Notes: a model not told the origin generated them from the sequence alone. A stretch of DNA of 64,000 nt from Mycobacterium sp. MFM001 (GCF_003402475.1 NZ_BFAB01000004.1:124001-188000), one strand, 5' to 3'. Positions 1 to 9,644 are shown, counted from the first letter of the stretch. Numbers and translations are program-made.

Positions 1-628
1 CGGAGGCCAGCAGCCGGTGGGCGTCGGTGGTGCAGGCCATGGTGTGGCCGGCCTTGCGCGCGGCTTCGCCGATCACCGGCAGGTCGAACACCATGTCGGC
101 GGCCAGCAGTCGCAAGTCGCGATGCGCGGGGTGCTCGTCGTGCACGGCCACCGAGGCCATCAACCCGTCGAACGGCAGCACCCCGGCGTGGTTGGCCACG
201 ACCAACGCGGCACCGTCCTCCGGCAGATTCTCGATACCGCTGACGTCGACCCGGAACCACGACCTGAAGAAGAACCTCAGCAAAGGCCGCACGATGGCGT
301 CGTTGAAGTGTGGGTCGAACCCGAACTCGTCGACGCTGTAGTCGCCGGTGATCCGCTGACGCAGAAATGCGGCGACGGCGCCGACGCGCTGCGCGAGGTC
401 GCTGCCGGCAGCTTCGGTTTCCGGTTTGGCGCCGGCGACGCGACGATGCTGGTCGATCTCACGGACAACGGCGGCGATCTGCTCGGCCGACGCACGCCCG
501 CCGGGATCCGACAACAGCGAAGGATGCCGGCGCGACGCCTGCGTCCGTTGGCCCGCCCGCCGCTGCGCGGCTGCACGACTCGGATTCGTGTGCAGCGGAA
601 TGACTTTCGCCTTCGGCTCACCCGCCAC
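1..628 (-). CDS. Phospholipid/glycerol acyltransferase, Rv0502-like (C-terminus cut by window edge)
   Basis: About 209 residues are present, running off the left edge. After a basic, low-complexity N-terminus the protein reads closely like M. tuberculosis Rv0502, with a GDYSVDEFGFDPHFN segment followed by a membrane-proximal stretch (PLLRFFFRSWFRV) and the acyltransferase block NHAGVLPFDG. The His and Asp of that block are separated by six residues rather than the four of the classical NHxxxxD motif, as in the DGAT/MGAT-like branch. The family transfers acyl chains from acyl-CoA to glycerolipids at the membrane. I chose the GTG at 626-628, which gives the start VAGEPKAKVIPLH; it lies 5 bases after the galE2-like stop, so the two are probably cotranscribed. 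Confidence 0.85.
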   Translation of the reverse strand, partial: MAGEPKAKVIPLHTNPSRAAAQRRAGQRTQASRRHPSLLSDPGGRASAEQIAAVVREIDQHRRVAGAKPETEAAGSDLAQRVGAVAAFLRQRITGDYSVDEFGFDPHFNDAIVRPLLRFFFRSWFRVDVSGIENLPEDGAALVVANHAGVLPFDGLMASVAVHDEHPAHRDLRLLAADMVFDLPVIGEAARKAGHTMACTTDAHRLLAS

Positions 629-633
629 GATAT

Positions 634-1737
634 TTACTTCCCCCAAACCGATGGAATTGGGTTCCAGTTGCCAAAGCGCTGCGCTGCTGCCACGGCCCGA
701 CCCTCCAAGGAGACTACCAACTCCGGTTTGATAATGGGAGTCAAACCTCGACCACGTACGTAGTCATCGAAGGCTTCGGCCGTCGTCCACTTGGGCTGGT
801 AGCCGAGTTGGACACGCATCCGTGTTGTGTCCATTACCCGGCCGTAGCTGAGGAAGTCGAGTTGCTCGCGGTTGACTTCGGTATAGCGATTAGCGCGTCT
901 CAGCGAATCGAGAATCCACAGCCCGAATCCGGGTACCGGCAGCGGAATTCGGCCCGCCCGCCGGATCGCCTGCGACAGCATGATGATCCCGTCGGCGCCG
1001 ATGTTGAACGTGCCGGGCTTGCCGGCCATCGCGGCGCGCTCCAGCGCGCCGAGCGCGTCCTGCTCGTGCAGTAACTGCAGGCGGGCATCCCGTCCGACCA
1101 CGGTAGGCACCAGCGGGCCGGCCAGATAACGCGACAGCGTGGTGTCCATCGCAGGCCCAATCATGTTGGCCAGCCGCAGAATCGTCACCGAGATGTCGGG
1201 CCGCCGGCGGCCCAGGCCGCGCACATAGCCCTCGATGTCGAGGCTGTCCTTGGGAAAACCCTCGCGGAAGGGCCGGCGGCTGCTGCTGTCCTCGGTGAAC
1301 ACCACCGGGTCGTGCGGGCTGGACCCGTAGACCTCCGACGTCGACTTCAGCACCACGCGGCGCACCGACGGCGCCTTCTGACAAGCCGCGAACAACTGCA
1401 TCGCGCCCATCACGTTGATTTCCTTCAACGCCGCGCCGCCGCCCGATCGCGGCGCGAACGACGCTGCCGCCGCGTGCACCACCGTGTCGACGTCGCCGTT
1501 TCGAATCACCTTGGCGATAAAGGGGTTGCGGATGTCGGCGCGGACGAATTCGGCGCGGCCCATCCGCCGCAGCATGTCCTTGCTGGGCGCAATCGCGTCG
1601 ACGGCGATGACCCGGTTGATCAACGGGTTCTGCGCCAGCCGGGCGGTCAGGTAGCCGCCCAGAAATCGGCACGCGCCAGTCACCAATACGACTTTGGGAT
1701 AGTGCACGGTATCGCTGGCGCCGCCCGACGAATCCAC
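634..1737 (-). CDS. galE2: NAD-dependent epimerase/dehydratase, GalE2-like (Rv0501)
   Basis: A 367-residue extended short-chain dehydrogenase closely matching M. tuberculosis Rv0501 (annotated galE2, UDP-glucose 4-epimerase-like). The N-terminal Rossmann fold starts at about residue 15 with VVLVTGACRFLGG, an unusual form of the TGxxGxxG dinucleotide loop. A Ser-Thr-rich segment (LKSTSEVYGSS) near residue 135 supplies the active-site serine/tyrosine region. The sugar-nucleotide substrate is not proven for this family member. The GTG start at 1737 is the only good one near the domain. The gene sits between the bS22 gene and the acyltransferase on the same strand, as in M. tuberculosis. Confidence 0.85.
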   Translation of the reverse strand: MDSSGGASDTVHYPKVVLVTGACRFLGGYLTARLAQNPLINRVIAVDAIAPSKDMLRRMGRAEFVRADIRNPFIAKVIRNGDVDTVVHAAAASFAPRSGGGAALKEINVMGAMQLFAACQKAPSVRRVVLKSTSEVYGSSPHDPVVFTEDSSSRRPFREGFPKDSLDIEGYVRGLGRRRPDISVTILRLANMIGPAMDTTLSRYLAGPLVPTVVGRDARLQLLHEQDALGALERAAMAGKPGTFNIGADGIIMLSQAIRRAGRIPLPVPGFGLWILDSLRRANRYTEVNREQLDFLSYGRVMDTTRMRVQLGYQPKWTTAEAFDDYVRGRGLTPIIKPELVVSLEGRAVAAAQRFGNWNPIPSVWGK

Positions 1738-1806
1738 TCCGACAGCCTAACGGCCCGACGCTACCGCGGCGTTACCTGACAGTGACCTTTCGCGGCCAGT
1801 CGAGAT

Positions 1807-1908
1807 TTACTTTCCGAGTTTTCTGCGCTGCACCCGGGTGCGGCGAAGCAGCTTGCGGTGCTTCTTCTTCGACATCCTCTTGCGCCGCTTCTTGATTACT
1901 GAGCCCAT
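1807..1908 (-). CDS. Small ribosomal subunit protein bS22 (33 aa, Rv0500B-like)
   Basis: A 33-residue, extremely basic peptide starting [12 protein letters not shown] and ending RRKLGK. It matches the actinobacterial protein Rv0500B, seen as bS22 in mycobacterial 30S cryo-EM structures and earlier annotated as an AURKAIP1/COX24 domain protein. It binds 16S rRNA near the decoding region. A longer open frame extends upstream to 1992, but only the internal ATG at 1906-1908 gives the conserved product. It lies between bldC-like and galE2-like genes on the same strand, the conserved mycobacterial position. Confidence 0.93.
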
Positions 1909-2032
1909 AACCCCGCTATCCCTATGGCCGTGCAACAACCCGCACACTCTACCTGGGCGACCGCGCGCAACGGAAAAGCGCCGACCGTGCACCTAGGGAG
2001 ACAGCGCGCCCGCGGCTGGAAGCGGTGACCGG

Positions 2033-2296
2033 CTAGCCGGCGTCGAAGTAGGAGCTCTCCAGCATGTCGTGCACGGCCTTGGCGTGCACCCGGAAGGATC
2101 GCCCGACGCGGACCGCGGGCAGTTCACCGTTGTGAACCAGCCGGTAGACCGTCATCTTGCTGACCCGCATCAACGCCGCCACTTCGGCCACAGTCAGAAA
2201 TTGCGTCCTGGGCTGCTGGCCGTCGGGGGAACCGCTGTCCCGCGCCGATTTTCCGCCAGCTGAATCTCGTGCCGATGGCCCGTTCATAGACGTCAT
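2033..2296 (-). CDS. bldC: BldC-like MerR/excisionase-family DNA-binding protein (Rv0500A)
   Basis: An 87-residue protein with a disordered N-terminus of about 30 residues and one winged helix-turn-helix of the excisionase/MerR type. The motif LTVAEVAALMRVSKMTVYRL is followed by the wing NGELPAVRVGRSFRV. It is nearly identical over this region to M. tuberculosis Rv0500A and belongs to the BldC family, small regulators that bind DNA as head-to-tail oligomers in Streptomyces. Two ATGs (2296 and 2287) are possible; neither has a clear Shine-Dalgarno sequence, and the outer one is used. It follows proC by 138 bases on the same strand. Confidence 0.87.
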   Translation of the reverse strand: MTSMNGPSARDSAGGKSARDSGSPDGQQPRTQFLTVAEVAALMRVSKMTVYRLVHNGELPAVRVGRSFRVHAKAVHDMLESSYFDAG

Positions 2297-2434
2297 CGCA
2301 ACCCAATCAGTCAGGCACGCGCAGTCCCAGCGGCTTCCCCTCCGCTGGCACCCACACGTGCATACACACAGGAGAATAGCGGTACTAGTGGGGTTACTGC
2401 GACGGGTGGGGGGAATTCAGGGAAAATTTATGAA

Positions 2435-3322
2435 TTACTCTGATGTGATTCGTAGCTGCTCAGAGCGGGTTTTCGCGGCCCGGACCGCGTCGTCGACGGC
2501 GCTGCGCAAACCCCCTCGCTCGAGTTCCCGCAGCGCAGCAGCGGTAGTACCGCCGGGCGAGGTAACCGTGGCCCGCAGCCGCGCGGCCGTCGTGTCCACC
2601 CCGAGATCGGGTGCGACGTCACCGGCCGGCGCCCGGTCCTGCTCCATCCGCTCCAGCAGCATCGCCGCCGACCCGACCATCGTCTGGGCCACCAGCTCGG
2701 TGGCCACCTGGCGGCTCAACCCCACCCCGACACCGGCGTCGATCAGCGCCTCGACCATCAGGAAGAAATACGCCGGGCCGGAACCGGACACCGCAGTCAC
2801 GGCGTCCATCTGCGTCTCGGGGACGGTGAGCACGGCGCCGACGCAGTCGAACAGCGCGGCGACCTCCTTGAGCTGTTCCTGGGTGACGAAGCGGCCCTTG
2901 GCCAGCGCGCTGACCCCGGCGCCGACCAGCGCTGGCGTGTTGGGCATCGCCCGCACCACCGGAGTGCCGGCCGGCAGTTTCGATTCCAGGTAGGCGGTGC
3001 TGACCCCGGCGGCGACGGTGATGAACACCTGCTCGGGGCTGTCGCCGTCGGCCTCGGCGGCCGCGTGCGCGATCTCGGTGATGGCCGCCTCGACGTCGGA
3101 GGGTTTCACCGCGAGGATGACGAACGTCGCGTTCTCCGCGGCGTCGGTCATCGACGTCACCAGCACCGAATAGGTGTCGGCAAGATAGCGGGCACGCTCC
3201 GGCAGCCGCTCGGCCACCACCAGGTCCTTGACCTGCCGCCCGGACCGCAGCAGGCCCGAGAGCAAGGCTTCACCCATGCTGCCGCCGCCGATGATCGCGA
3301 TTCTGGCCATGTGGGCAAGCAT
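2435..3322 (-). CDS. proC: Pyrroline-5-carboxylate reductase
   Basis: A 295-residue enzyme reducing 1-pyrroline-5-carboxylate to proline with NAD(P)H, the last step of proline biosynthesis. The N-terminal Rossmann motif is ARIAIIGGGSMGEALL and the C-terminal dimerisation/catalytic domain carries the family signature VSGSGPAYFF near residue 180. The length equals that of M. tuberculosis ProC (Rv0500). The open frame reaches much further upstream, but the conserved product starts MLAHMARIAIIG at 3322, with 3310 as a second possible ATG. The gene lies 14 bases after the thioesterase-like gene and is probably in the same transcription unit. Confidence 0.95.
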   Translation of the reverse strand: MLAHMARIAIIGGGSMGEALLSGLLRSGRQVKDLVVAERLPERARYLADTYSVLVTSMTDAAENATFVILAVKPSDVEAAITEIAHAAAEADGDSPEQVFITVAAGVSTAYLESKLPAGTPVVRAMPNTPALVGAGVSALAKGRFVTQEQLKEVAALFDCVGAVLTVPETQMDAVTAVSGSGPAYFFLMVEALIDAGVGVGLSRQVATELVAQTMVGSAAMLLERMEQDRAPAGDVAPDLGVDTTAARLRATVTSPGGTTAAALRELERGGLRSAVDDAVRAAKTRSEQLRITSE

Positions 3323-3336
3323 GGCAGACCTTCTTA

Positions 3337-4137
3337 TCAGCGAGGCACCATGGCCAGCTGGCGGCTCTGCACGACGATGCGGCCTTCGCAGTCGACGACG
3401 GTGTGGTCCTCGTCGAACCAGTCCTGCCCGATCTGCACGCAGGTGCACAGCACGCGCAACCATCCGTCGGCCGGCAGGCCCCGCAGGTAGGCGGTGAGCT
3501 GCACGGTGGGCGCCCAGCCGGTGCGCCCGACCGCGAAACTCACCGGCGCCGACACGTCGCCGCACATCAGCGCAAACAGCACGTCGGGCGCCACCCCCCG
3601 CGGCCGCACCCACATCTGGATTAGCGGCGGCCGCCCGTCGGTGGGCTCGAGCGTGGAGACCACCGGTCGCACGTCGCAGCCCTCGGCCAGGTGGACCAGC
3701 CCGGCCATCGGATGACCGGGACCGATCGGCGCGATATCGGGCGGCGGTTCCGGCGCCATCAGCTCGGTCACCGGGTTGGCCGAAAGCAGCGGCGGCACAT
3801 GGTGTTCGGGTTCGCCGAGGGTGACGACGGCGTGCACGGCGGTGCGCTCGCCCTGGTTGAGTTCGACGTCGACCACGCTGATTCGCCTGCCGCGCTTGCG
3901 AATTAACGTGGTGAGTTGCATCGGGCCGGGGTCGGGCGCCCACAGGTAGCTGCCCGACACCGCCACCGGCTCGACGCCGTCACCGTGGGCGGTGCGGGCG
4001 GCGTTGGCGCACAACGCCAGCATCGCCCCGCCGTGCACCTTGGGCCCGATCGTCCAGTTCTTGTCGAGCTCGCCTTCGAAGACACCAGTGTCGGTCTGGC
4101 GCAGCGTCATGGCTTCGGTGAACAACGGAAGGCTCAT
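3337..4137 (-). CDS. Hotdog-fold thioesterase-like protein (Rv0499)
   Basis: A 266-residue protein resembling M. tuberculosis Rv0499 and acyl-CoA thioesterases of the TesB-like double-hotdog type. The first hotdog contains the NWTIGPKVHGGAMLALCANA helix segment, and the second ends with the WFDEDHTVVDCEGRIVVQSRQLA strand pair typical of TesB-like proteins. Acyl-CoA hydrolysis is inferred from the fold; no substrate is known. The start ATG at 4137 overlaps the stop of the TIM-barrel gene by four bases (ATGA), which decides it against the longer open frame and suggests coupled translation. Confidence 0.8.
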   Translation of the reverse strand: MSLPLFTEAMTLRQTDTGVFEGELDKNWTIGPKVHGGAMLALCANAARTAHGDGVEPVAVSGSYLWAPDPGPMQLTTLIRKRGRRISVVDVELNQGERTAVHAVVTLGEPEHHVPPLLSANPVTELMAPEPPPDIAPIGPGHPMAGLVHLAEGCDVRPVVSTLEPTDGRPPLIQMWVRPRGVAPDVLFALMCGDVSAPVSFAVGRTGWAPTVQLTAYLRGLPADGWLRVLCTCVQIGQDWFDEDHTVVDCEGRIVVQSRQLAMVPR

Positions 4138-4970
4138 CGCAGCAGGTGCTTTCGGGCGAATTGCAGCGACTCGGCCAGCATCGCCTCGCGCTCGTGGATG
4201 GAACGCGCGCGCGACGTCGACACCTCCAGCACGACGTGGCCGGCGAAGTCCCCGCTGGCCAGCATCTGGCACACGTCCACCACCGGTTGGGTGCCCCGAC
4301 CGGGCACCAGATGCTCGTCGGCCGGCAGCCCGCTGCCGTCGCACAGATGCAGGTGCACCAGGCCTGAACCCATCCGCTGGGCCATGTCCAGCGCGTCGCT
4401 GCCCGCCGTCGCCGTGTGCGACAGGTCCAGCGTGTAGTGCGCGTGATTGCCGTCAACCGGATCGTAGGACGGCGAGAACGCGGAGATCGCCGGGCCCGGC
4501 CCGCCGCCTCGTCTGCGCATCCGTTCCATCGACTGCCGGAAGAATCGGTCCGCCCGGAACGGGAACATGTTCTCCACTGCCACCAGCACGTCGCTGGATT
4601 CCTCAAGGGCGGCAACCTGTTCGGCGAATCCCTCGGCGTAGCGCCGCTGCCAGCGGAACGGCGGATGCACGACGACGGTTTGGGCGCCGAGCTTTTCGGC
4701 TGCCCGCACGCTGCGTTCCAGCTTCGGTATCGGGTTGGACCCCCAAACCCGCTGCGAGATCAGCAGACACGGCGCGTGCACCGACAGCACCGGCATCCGG
4801 TAGCGCCGGGAAAGCTTCTCGACGGCGGCGATGTCTTGGCTGACCGACTCGCCCCACACCATCAGCTCGACGCCGTCGTAGCCGAGCTTGGCCGCGTACT
4901 CGAAGGCGGCCTCGGTCCTCATCGGGTAGACCGAGGCCGTCGACAGGCCGACCTTGATGGCTGGGCGCAC
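4134..4970 (-). CDS. Xylose-isomerase-like TIM-barrel protein (Rv0498)
   Basis: A 278-residue protein of the sugar phosphate isomerase/epimerase (AP endonuclease 2-like) TIM-barrel family, matching M. tuberculosis Rv0498. Metal-ligand-like positions are visible on successive strands: YDGVELMVWGE, VVVHPPF, LVAVENMFP, YTLDLSHTA, LVHLHLCDG and HVVLEVS. The family isomerises sugars or cleaves C-C bonds with a divalent metal; the reaction here is unknown. It is the middle gene of a tight same-strand run (ppx1, membrane protein, this gene, thioesterase-like, proC), with 7 bases to the upstream gene and a 4-base overlap with the downstream one. Confidence 0.82.
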   Translation of the reverse strand: MRPAIKVGLSTASVYPMRTEAAFEYAAKLGYDGVELMVWGESVSQDIAAVEKLSRRYRMPVLSVHAPCLLISQRVWGSNPIPKLERSVRAAEKLGAQTVVVHPPFRWQRRYAEGFAEQVAALEESSDVLVAVENMFPFRADRFFRQSMERMRRRGGGPGPAISAFSPSYDPVDGNHAHYTLDLSHTATAGSDALDMAQRMGSGLVHLHLCDGSGLPADEHLVPGRGTQPVVDVCQMLASGDFAGHVVLEVSTSRARSIHEREAMLAESLQFARKHLLR

Positions 4971-4977
4971 TGAGCAG

Positions 4978-5988
4978 CTAGCCGGACTGCAGCAATGCCA
5001 AGGGCCCCAACGTGACCAGCGCCCCCACCGCGACCGCGATCAACGTGCTGCCGATGTCCTCTGTCTTGCGGACCACCCGAACCCCGACCACCAAGCCGAG
5101 GATGACCAGCACCGAGAGCACCAGCGCCACGATGTTGTTCCACCGCCACAGCTGGTCGAAGGCGATGAACAGCCCGGCGCCGAACGCGACCGCCAAAATC
5201 GACTGCAGCACAATCAAACCGCCGTGCACCAGGGTTTCGGTGCGGTCCGGCCACGCGTAGGCGTCTTCGGCATCGTCGGCGGCCAGATCGTCGGCGACCT
5301 CGTCGATGTCGGAGTCCACGTCCGAGTCGATGTCGGTGTAGTCGTCGGCCTCGTCGAGGTCGGGTTCGTCGATGTCCGGGTAGTCCTCGTCGGCCTCGAC
5401 GTCGTCGGTGGCGGTCTTGCCACGCAGGAACCGGCCGAGGTAGGAGCGCACGTAGGCGGAGTCCTCGGTGGGCGGTTCGGCCTCGCGCACGTCGGTGTCC
5501 ATCACGTCGACGGGCATGCCGGCGTAATCCTCCAGCGGATCGGGGTTCATCTCCTCGGCGCCGGCTTGCGCGGCGGGGCGGGCGGCACGCTCGTCGTCAT
5601 CGACGCGGGAGTTGCGCGTCGGCAAGGGGTAGGGACTGCGCTCGGGGCGGGCTTCCTGCGGGGGCCGCTGCGGCGGGGATTCCGGCCAACGCGGCTCCGG
5701 CTCGGACCAGTACGGGGCTTCGTCGGCAGCGGGCTCGTCGACCCGGGTGGCGCCGTTGGGGCGGCGGGCGTGTGAGCGCGGGCCGGGACGCTCGGCCTCG
5801 TCGTGCTCGGCGTCCGCACCAACGACGGGGATCTCACCGGTCAGCTCGGCGACGGTCACCGCGTCGTCGTTGCCACGACGGCGGCGACGGCGTCCGGCCG
5901 GCGGCGGCGCGCCGATGGTGCCGTTCTTGGCGAGCAACTCGGCCACCGAGATCGGCCGGGTGCCCGGGCTGTCGTTCGGTCCAGTCAT
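4978..5988 (-). CDS. Acidic disordered membrane protein (Rv0497-like)
   Basis: A 336-residue protein with a long cytosolic region (residues about 1-250) rich in Asp, Glu, Pro and Arg, then two to three hydrophobic segments in the last 85 residues (around [39 protein letters not shown] and [17 protein letters not shown]). The conserved N-terminus contains [20 protein letters not shown], a short motif shared with Rv0497 and related actinobacterial proteins. Function is unknown. Its start overlaps the ppx1 stop by four bases (5985-5988). Confidence 0.82.
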   Translation of the reverse strand: MTGPNDSPGTRPISVAELLAKNGTIGAPPPAGRRRRRRGNDDAVTVAELTGEIPVVGADAEHDEAERPGPRSHARRPNGATRVDEPAADEAPYWSEPEPRWPESPPQRPPQEARPERSPYPLPTRNSRVDDDERAARPAAQAGAEEMNPDPLEDYAGMPVDVMDTDVREAEPPTEDSAYVRSYLGRFLRGKTATDDVEADEDYPDIDEPDLDEADDYTDIDSDVDSDIDEVADDLAADDAEDAYAWPDRTETLVHGGLIVLQSILAVAFGAGLFIAFDQLWRWNNIVALVLSVLVILGLVVGVRVVRKTEDIGSTLIAVAVGALVTLGPLALLQSG

Positions 5989-7004
5989 GGTGTGCTGCCT
6001 CTCGATCGGCTAACCGCAGTCCGATCAGCTTGCTGGCTTCCAGCATCGCCCACGGAAGTCTCGACGAGGGCGGTTCCGTCGGCTTCACTGTCAAGTTTGC
6101 GCAAGATGAGACCTTCCCGCAGCGCCCACGGGCAGATGTCCACCGTTTCTATCGACAGCGCTCGCATACTCGCCTCCGCCACCAGAGCTCCCGCCACGAT
6201 TTGCGGCGCCCGCTCGGCACTCACTCCTTCCAGTTCGGCTCGGTCAGCCGTGGTCATCCTAGAGATGAAAGATATGAGTTGTCTGAGGCCGCTAGCGGTC
6301 AATGTCCGCTTCACCCGCGGGCCCGCCGCGGACGGCGCCGCGCCGGTCAGCCGGGCCAGCGAGCGGAACGTTTTCGACGTTGCTACGGCAAGGTCTGGGC
6401 TGCCGGCGTCTAGCAGCGTCACGCTGGCTTCGGCCAGCTCGGAGTCCAGCCAATCCCGCAGCATGCCGACCCGTCGCCGGCCGGGCGGATCGTCTTGCAA
6501 CCATTCGCGGGTCAGCCGCCCGGCGCCGAGCGGCAGCGACATGGCGACCTCGGGTTCCTCGTCGACGCCGTTGGACAGCTCCAGGGAGCCGCCGCCGATG
6601 TCGAGGTTGATGATCCGCCCGGCGCTCCAGCCGTACCAGCGGCGCACCGCCAGGAAGGTCAGCCGCGACTCGTCGACCCCGCGCAGCACCTGCAGCTCCA
6701 CCCCGGTCTCGGCCTTGACCCGGGCCAGCACGTCTTCGGAGTTCTCCGCGTCGCGGACCGCGGAGGTGGCGAACGCCATCAGCTCGGCGCAGCCGGAGCT
6801 CACCGCGATCTTGCTGAACTCGTCGATCGTCGAAATCAGCTTGTCGGCGCCTTTTCGGGTGATCTTGCCGGAGCTGTCGGTGGCTTCGGCGAGCCGCAGA
6901 GCGGACTTGGTCGAACTCATCGGCGTCGGATGCCCGCCGCGGCGCGCGTCCACCACGAGCAGATGGACTGTGTTGCTGCCCACGTCGAGCACACCCAATC
7001 TCAC
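5985..7004 (-). CDS. ppx1: Exopolyphosphatase Ppx1 (Ppx/GppA family)
   Basis: A 339-residue ASKHA-fold phosphatase corresponding to M. tuberculosis Rv0496. It shows both phosphate-binding loops, [12 protein letters not shown] at the N-terminus and [12 protein letters not shown] near residue 140. Family members release phosphate from short-chain polyphosphate and some hydrolyse pppGpp; M. tuberculosis Ppx1 acts on short polyphosphate. The start is a GTG at 7004. The gene is the first of the leftward ppx1-proC run and is divergent from the Rv0495c-like gene, with 62 bases between the starts. Confidence 0.9.
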   Translation of the reverse strand: MRLGVLDVGSNTVHLLVVDARRGGHPTPMSSTKSALRLAEATDSSGKITRKGADKLISTIDEFSKIAVSSGCAELMAFATSAVRDAENSEDVLARVKAETGVELQVLRGVDESRLTFLAVRRWYGWSAGRIINLDIGGGSLELSNGVDEEPEVAMSLPLGAGRLTREWLQDDPPGRRRVGMLRDWLDSELAEASVTLLDAGSPDLAVATSKTFRSLARLTGAAPSAAGPRVKRTLTASGLRQLISFISRMTTADRAELEGVSAERAPQIVAGALVAEASMRALSIETVDICPWALREGLILRKLDSEADGTALVETSVGDAGSQQADRTAVSRSRGSTP

Positions 7005-7066
7005 GGGGACAACCTACTGCGTGTGTTCTGCCGGCTTTCGACCGATGAGCGCTACGGTTGGAAAAC

Positions 7067-7852
7067 GTGAGCCCCTCGCAACCAGACCACCCCGGCGAAG
7101 TCGAATTGGACTTTGCGCGTGAATGGGTCGAGTTCTACGACCCGGACAATCCCGAGCATCTGATCGCAGCGGACCTGACCTGGTTGCTGTCGCGCTGGAC
7201 GTGCGTGTTCGGGACCCCTGCCTGTCAGGGCACGGTTGCAGGGCGCCCCGACGACGGATGTTGTTCGCACGGCGCGTTTTTGTCCGACGACGACGACCGA
7301 GCCCGGCTCGACGACGCCGTGGCACAGCTGAACGACGACGACTGGCAGTTCCGGGAGAAGGGCCTGGGCCCCAAGGGCTATCTGGAACGCGACGAGCACG
7401 ACGGCGAGAAGGCCTGGCGCACCCGTAAACACAAGGGCGCCTGCATCTTCCTGAACCGGCCCGGGTTCAAGGCCGGCGCCGGCTGCGCACTGCACACCGC
7501 GGCGCTGCGGCTGGGTGTGCATCCGCTGACGATGAAGCCCGACGTCTGCTGGCAACTGCCGATCCGGCGCAGCCAGGAATGGGTGACCCGTCCCGACGGC
7601 AGCGAGATCCTCAAGACCTGGATCACCGAATACGACCGTCGCGGTTGGGGCGCCGGCGGCGCCGACCTGCACTGGTATTGCACCGGCGATCCGGCCGCAC
7701 ACGTCGGCGCAGAGCCGGTGTGGCAGAGCCTGGCCGCCGAACTGACCGAGCTGCTCGGCGAGAAGGCCTACGCCGAACTGGCCGCAATGTGCAAGCGGCG
7801 CAGCTCATTAGGGCTCATCGCGGTCCACCCGGCGACGCGACTCGCTGAATAG
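7067..7852 (+). CDS. Conserved cysteine-rich cytosolic protein (Rv0495c)
   Basis: A 261-residue protein nearly identical in character to M. tuberculosis Rv0495c. It has a cluster of cysteines near residues 45-65 ([10 protein letters not shown] and [10 protein letters not shown]), a further CIF and CALHTA in the middle, and a CTGD late, a pattern that suggests metal or redox function (my inference). No signal peptide or membrane segment is seen. I use the GTG at 7067, giving [16 protein letters not shown], which matches the M. tuberculosis start, rather than the TTG at 7058. It is convergent with the FadR-type regulator, 43 bases apart. Confidence 0.85.
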   Translation: MSPSQPDHPGEVELDFAREWVEFYDPDNPEHLIAADLTWLLSRWTCVFGTPACQGTVAGRPDDGCCSHGAFLSDDDDRARLDDAVAQLNDDDWQFREKGLGPKGYLERDEHDGEKAWRTRKHKGACIFLNRPGFKAGAGCALHTAALRLGVHPLTMKPDVCWQLPIRRSQEWVTRPDGSEILKTWITEYDRRGWGAGGADLHWYCTGDPAAHVGAEPVWQSLAAELTELLGEKAYAELAAMCKRRSSLGLIAVHPATRLAE

Positions 7853-7895
7853 CTGCTTTGTGCAGTCTGGGCGCGTTGCGGGCAGTCTCGCGTGC

Positions 7896-8618
7896 CTAGC
7901 CGGGGTAAGTCTCCTTGTAGGACGCCACCATCCGTAGTGCGCTGGCCCGCAGGTAGGACTCGACGGTCTGGGCGGCCGTCCCGCCGTCGTGGGCGAGCAC
8001 CGCGTCGGTGATCGCTCGCAGCTCGGTGACCACGGCGTCGGCGTCGTCGTAGGCGGCAGTGAGCTCGTGTTCACGGCCGCCGAAGGCCTGCTCGACCCAG
8101 CGGTACAGCAGCCCCAGCGCCCGGTTGCGGGTGGCGTGGATGAGCACGCTGAAGAACGCCAGGTCGCCCTCTTGGCGGGCCTCGGACGTCTCCGCCTCGC
8201 CTACCGCCGCGAGCGCCGCGCGCAGCGCCCGAGCGTCGTCGGGTGTGCCGCGTTCGGCGGCCAGCCGGCCGATGAACGCGCCGAACGACGCCCGCAGCTC
8301 CAGCAGCTCCACCAGGAAATCCGGCCCCAGCTTGCGGACCAGCGCCTCCACTACCGCGGGGTGGGTCAGGCCGCCGGGGTCGCGAACCACGTTGCCGCTG
8401 CCTTGCCGGGCCTCGATCAGCCCCATGTGCTGCAGCCGCGCCAGCCCCTGCCGCAGCGACGTGCGGTTGACGCCGAACTGCTCGGCGAGTTCCCGCTCGG
8501 GCGGCAGCGTCGACCCGGGCGGGAAGGCGCCGTCGAGGATGGCGTCGGCGATCGACGCGGCGATCTGTTCGTCGAGGCGCTGACGATCCGGCGGACGAAA
8601 CGGGCTTGACTGGTTCAT
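7896..8618 (-). CDS. FadR-subfamily GntR transcriptional regulator (Rv0494)
   Basis: A 240-residue regulator matching M. tuberculosis Rv0494. Residues about 13-75 form a winged helix ([46 protein letters not shown]), and the rest is an all-helical FCD ligand-binding domain with the usual His positions (LIHATRNRA). Rv0494 is reported as a starvation-induced, lipid-responsive FadR-type regulator. The start ATG at 8618 lies inside a perfect TGGTccaACCA palindrome of the FadR operator type. This argues for autoregulation and control of the divergent Rv0493c/Rv0492A/Rv0492c-like operon. The open frame extends much further upstream, but that part is antisense to the next gene and was rejected. Confidence 0.9.
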   Translation of the reverse strand: MNQSSPFRPPDRQRLDEQIAASIADAILDGAFPPGSTLPPERELAEQFGVNRTSLRQGLARLQHMGLIEARQGSGNVVRDPGGLTHPAVVEALVRKLGPDFLVELLELRASFGAFIGRLAAERGTPDDARALRAALAAVGEAETSEARQEGDLAFFSVLIHATRNRALGLLYRWVEQAFGGREHELTAAYDDADAVVTELRAITDAVLAHDGGTAAQTVESYLRASALRMVASYKETYPG

Positions 8619-8631
8619 TGGTCCAACCAAT
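8617..8631. promoter_or_regulatory. FadR-type operator palindrome between divergent genes
   Basis: ATTGGT-CCA-ACCAAT is a perfect 6-3-6 inverted repeat containing TGGTNNNACCA, the consensus of FadR/FCD-family GntR regulators. It covers the regulator's own start codon and lies 14 bases before the ATG of the divergent gene, so one bound dimer could control both directions. Confidence 0.75.
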
Positions 8632-8645
8632 ATAGTAGACGCACC

Positions 8646-9644
8646 ATGGACGCCGAACTCCGGTCCGCCGCCGTCCCGCGCTGGCGGGGCAAGCCCGGCC
8701 GCCTGGAAGTCTGGTACGCCACCCTCTCTGATCCGGTGACCCGCGCCGGGCTGTGGGTGCACTGCGAGACCGTGGCACCCATTTCCGGTGCCGCTTACGG
8801 GCACGGTTGGGCGACGTGGTTTCCGGCCGACGGGCCGCCACGCACCGAGCGCTTCGGGCCGGGCCCGGTCTCGCCGGCCGTCGATCCGGCGTGGTTCCGC
8901 GTCGCCGACGCACACGTCGGCTTTCAGGAACTGGCCGGGCGCGCCGGGTCGCTGGCCTGGGACCTGCACTGGAAAGACAGCAGCAGACCGCTGTGGACCT
9001 TCCCGCGGATGGCGTGGGAACGCGACCTGCTGCCCGGCGCGCAGGTGGTGCTCGCGCCCACCGCCGATTTCACCGGGTCGGTCACCGTCGGCGACGCGAC
9101 GCACCGGCTCGACGGTTGGCGCGGGGCCGTCGCGCACATCTACGGCCGCGGCAACGCCAAGCGGTGGGGCTGGATTCACGCCGACCTCGGTGACGGCGAC
9201 GTGCTCGAAGTGGTCACCGCGGTGTCGCACACACCGGGCCTGCACAGCCTGCCTCCGATCGCGTTCGTCCGGTTTCGCGTCGACGGAAAAGATTGGCCGC
9301 CAATGGGTTTGCCGTCGCTGTGGATGCGGACCACGCTGGGGCGATCGCAAGCGCGGCGAAGCCGGGCGCAGCGGGTCGCGCCACCAGCCCCCAGTGTCCG
9401 GCACTGGCAGCTGGAGGGCCGTATCGGCGGTCGTCCCGTGTTGATCCGCGTGGACCAGCCCGAGGACCGATGCGTGAGCTTGGGCTACACCGATCCCGAC
9501 GGCGCCACCGCGGTGTGCACCAACACCGAACAGGCCGACGTCCACGTCGAGCTGGGCGAGCGGCGCTGGTCGGTGCTGGGTCATGCCGAGGTCGGTCTGC
9601 GCGGCGCGGCGGCTCCTCCTGTCAGAGAAGGGATTTCGTCATGA
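8646..9644 (+). CDS. Conserved hypothetical protein, Rv0493c-like
   Basis: A 332-residue Trp- and Gly-rich protein corresponding to M. tuberculosis Rv0493c. The central part (SFRVDG-like strands, [37 protein letters not shown]) is beta-rich and faintly recalls lipocalin-type carotenoid hydratase/AttH proteins; this is only a resemblance. No signal peptide or membrane segment is visible. It is the first gene of a three- or four-gene operon behind the FadR-type operator, and its stop overlaps the next start by four bases. Confidence 0.75.
   Translation: MDAELRSAAVPRWRGKPGRLEVWYATLSDPVTRAGLWVHCETVAPISGAAYGHGWATWFPADGPPRTERFGPGPVSPAVDPAWFRVADAHVGFQELAGRAGSLAWDLHWKDSSRPLWTFPRMAWERDLLPGAQVVLAPTADFTGSVTVGDATHRLDGWRGAVAHIYGRGNAKRWGWIHADLGDGDVLEVVTAVSHTPGLHSLPPIAFVRFRVDGKDWPPMGLPSLWMRTTLGRSQARRSRAQRVAPPAPSVRHWQLEGRIGGRPVLIRVDQPEDRCVSLGYTDPDGATAVCTNTEQADVHVELGERRWSVLGHAEVGLRGAAAPPVREGISS

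Noticed and set aside
2435..3943. A 502-residue frame containing proC with a long N-terminal extension
   Set aside because: The extension is Arg/Ala/Gly-rich, antisense to nothing conserved and overlaps the thioesterase-like gene; ProC starts at 3322 as in M. tuberculosis.
7853..7895. Possible terminator between the Rv0495c-like and FadR-like genes
   Set aside because: GCAGTCT occurs twice as a direct repeat, but no stable inverted repeat was found.
7896..9584. A 562-residue frame containing the FadR-like regulator
   Set aside because: The first 320 residues run antisense to the Rv0493c-like gene and have shadow composition; the true start is 8618.
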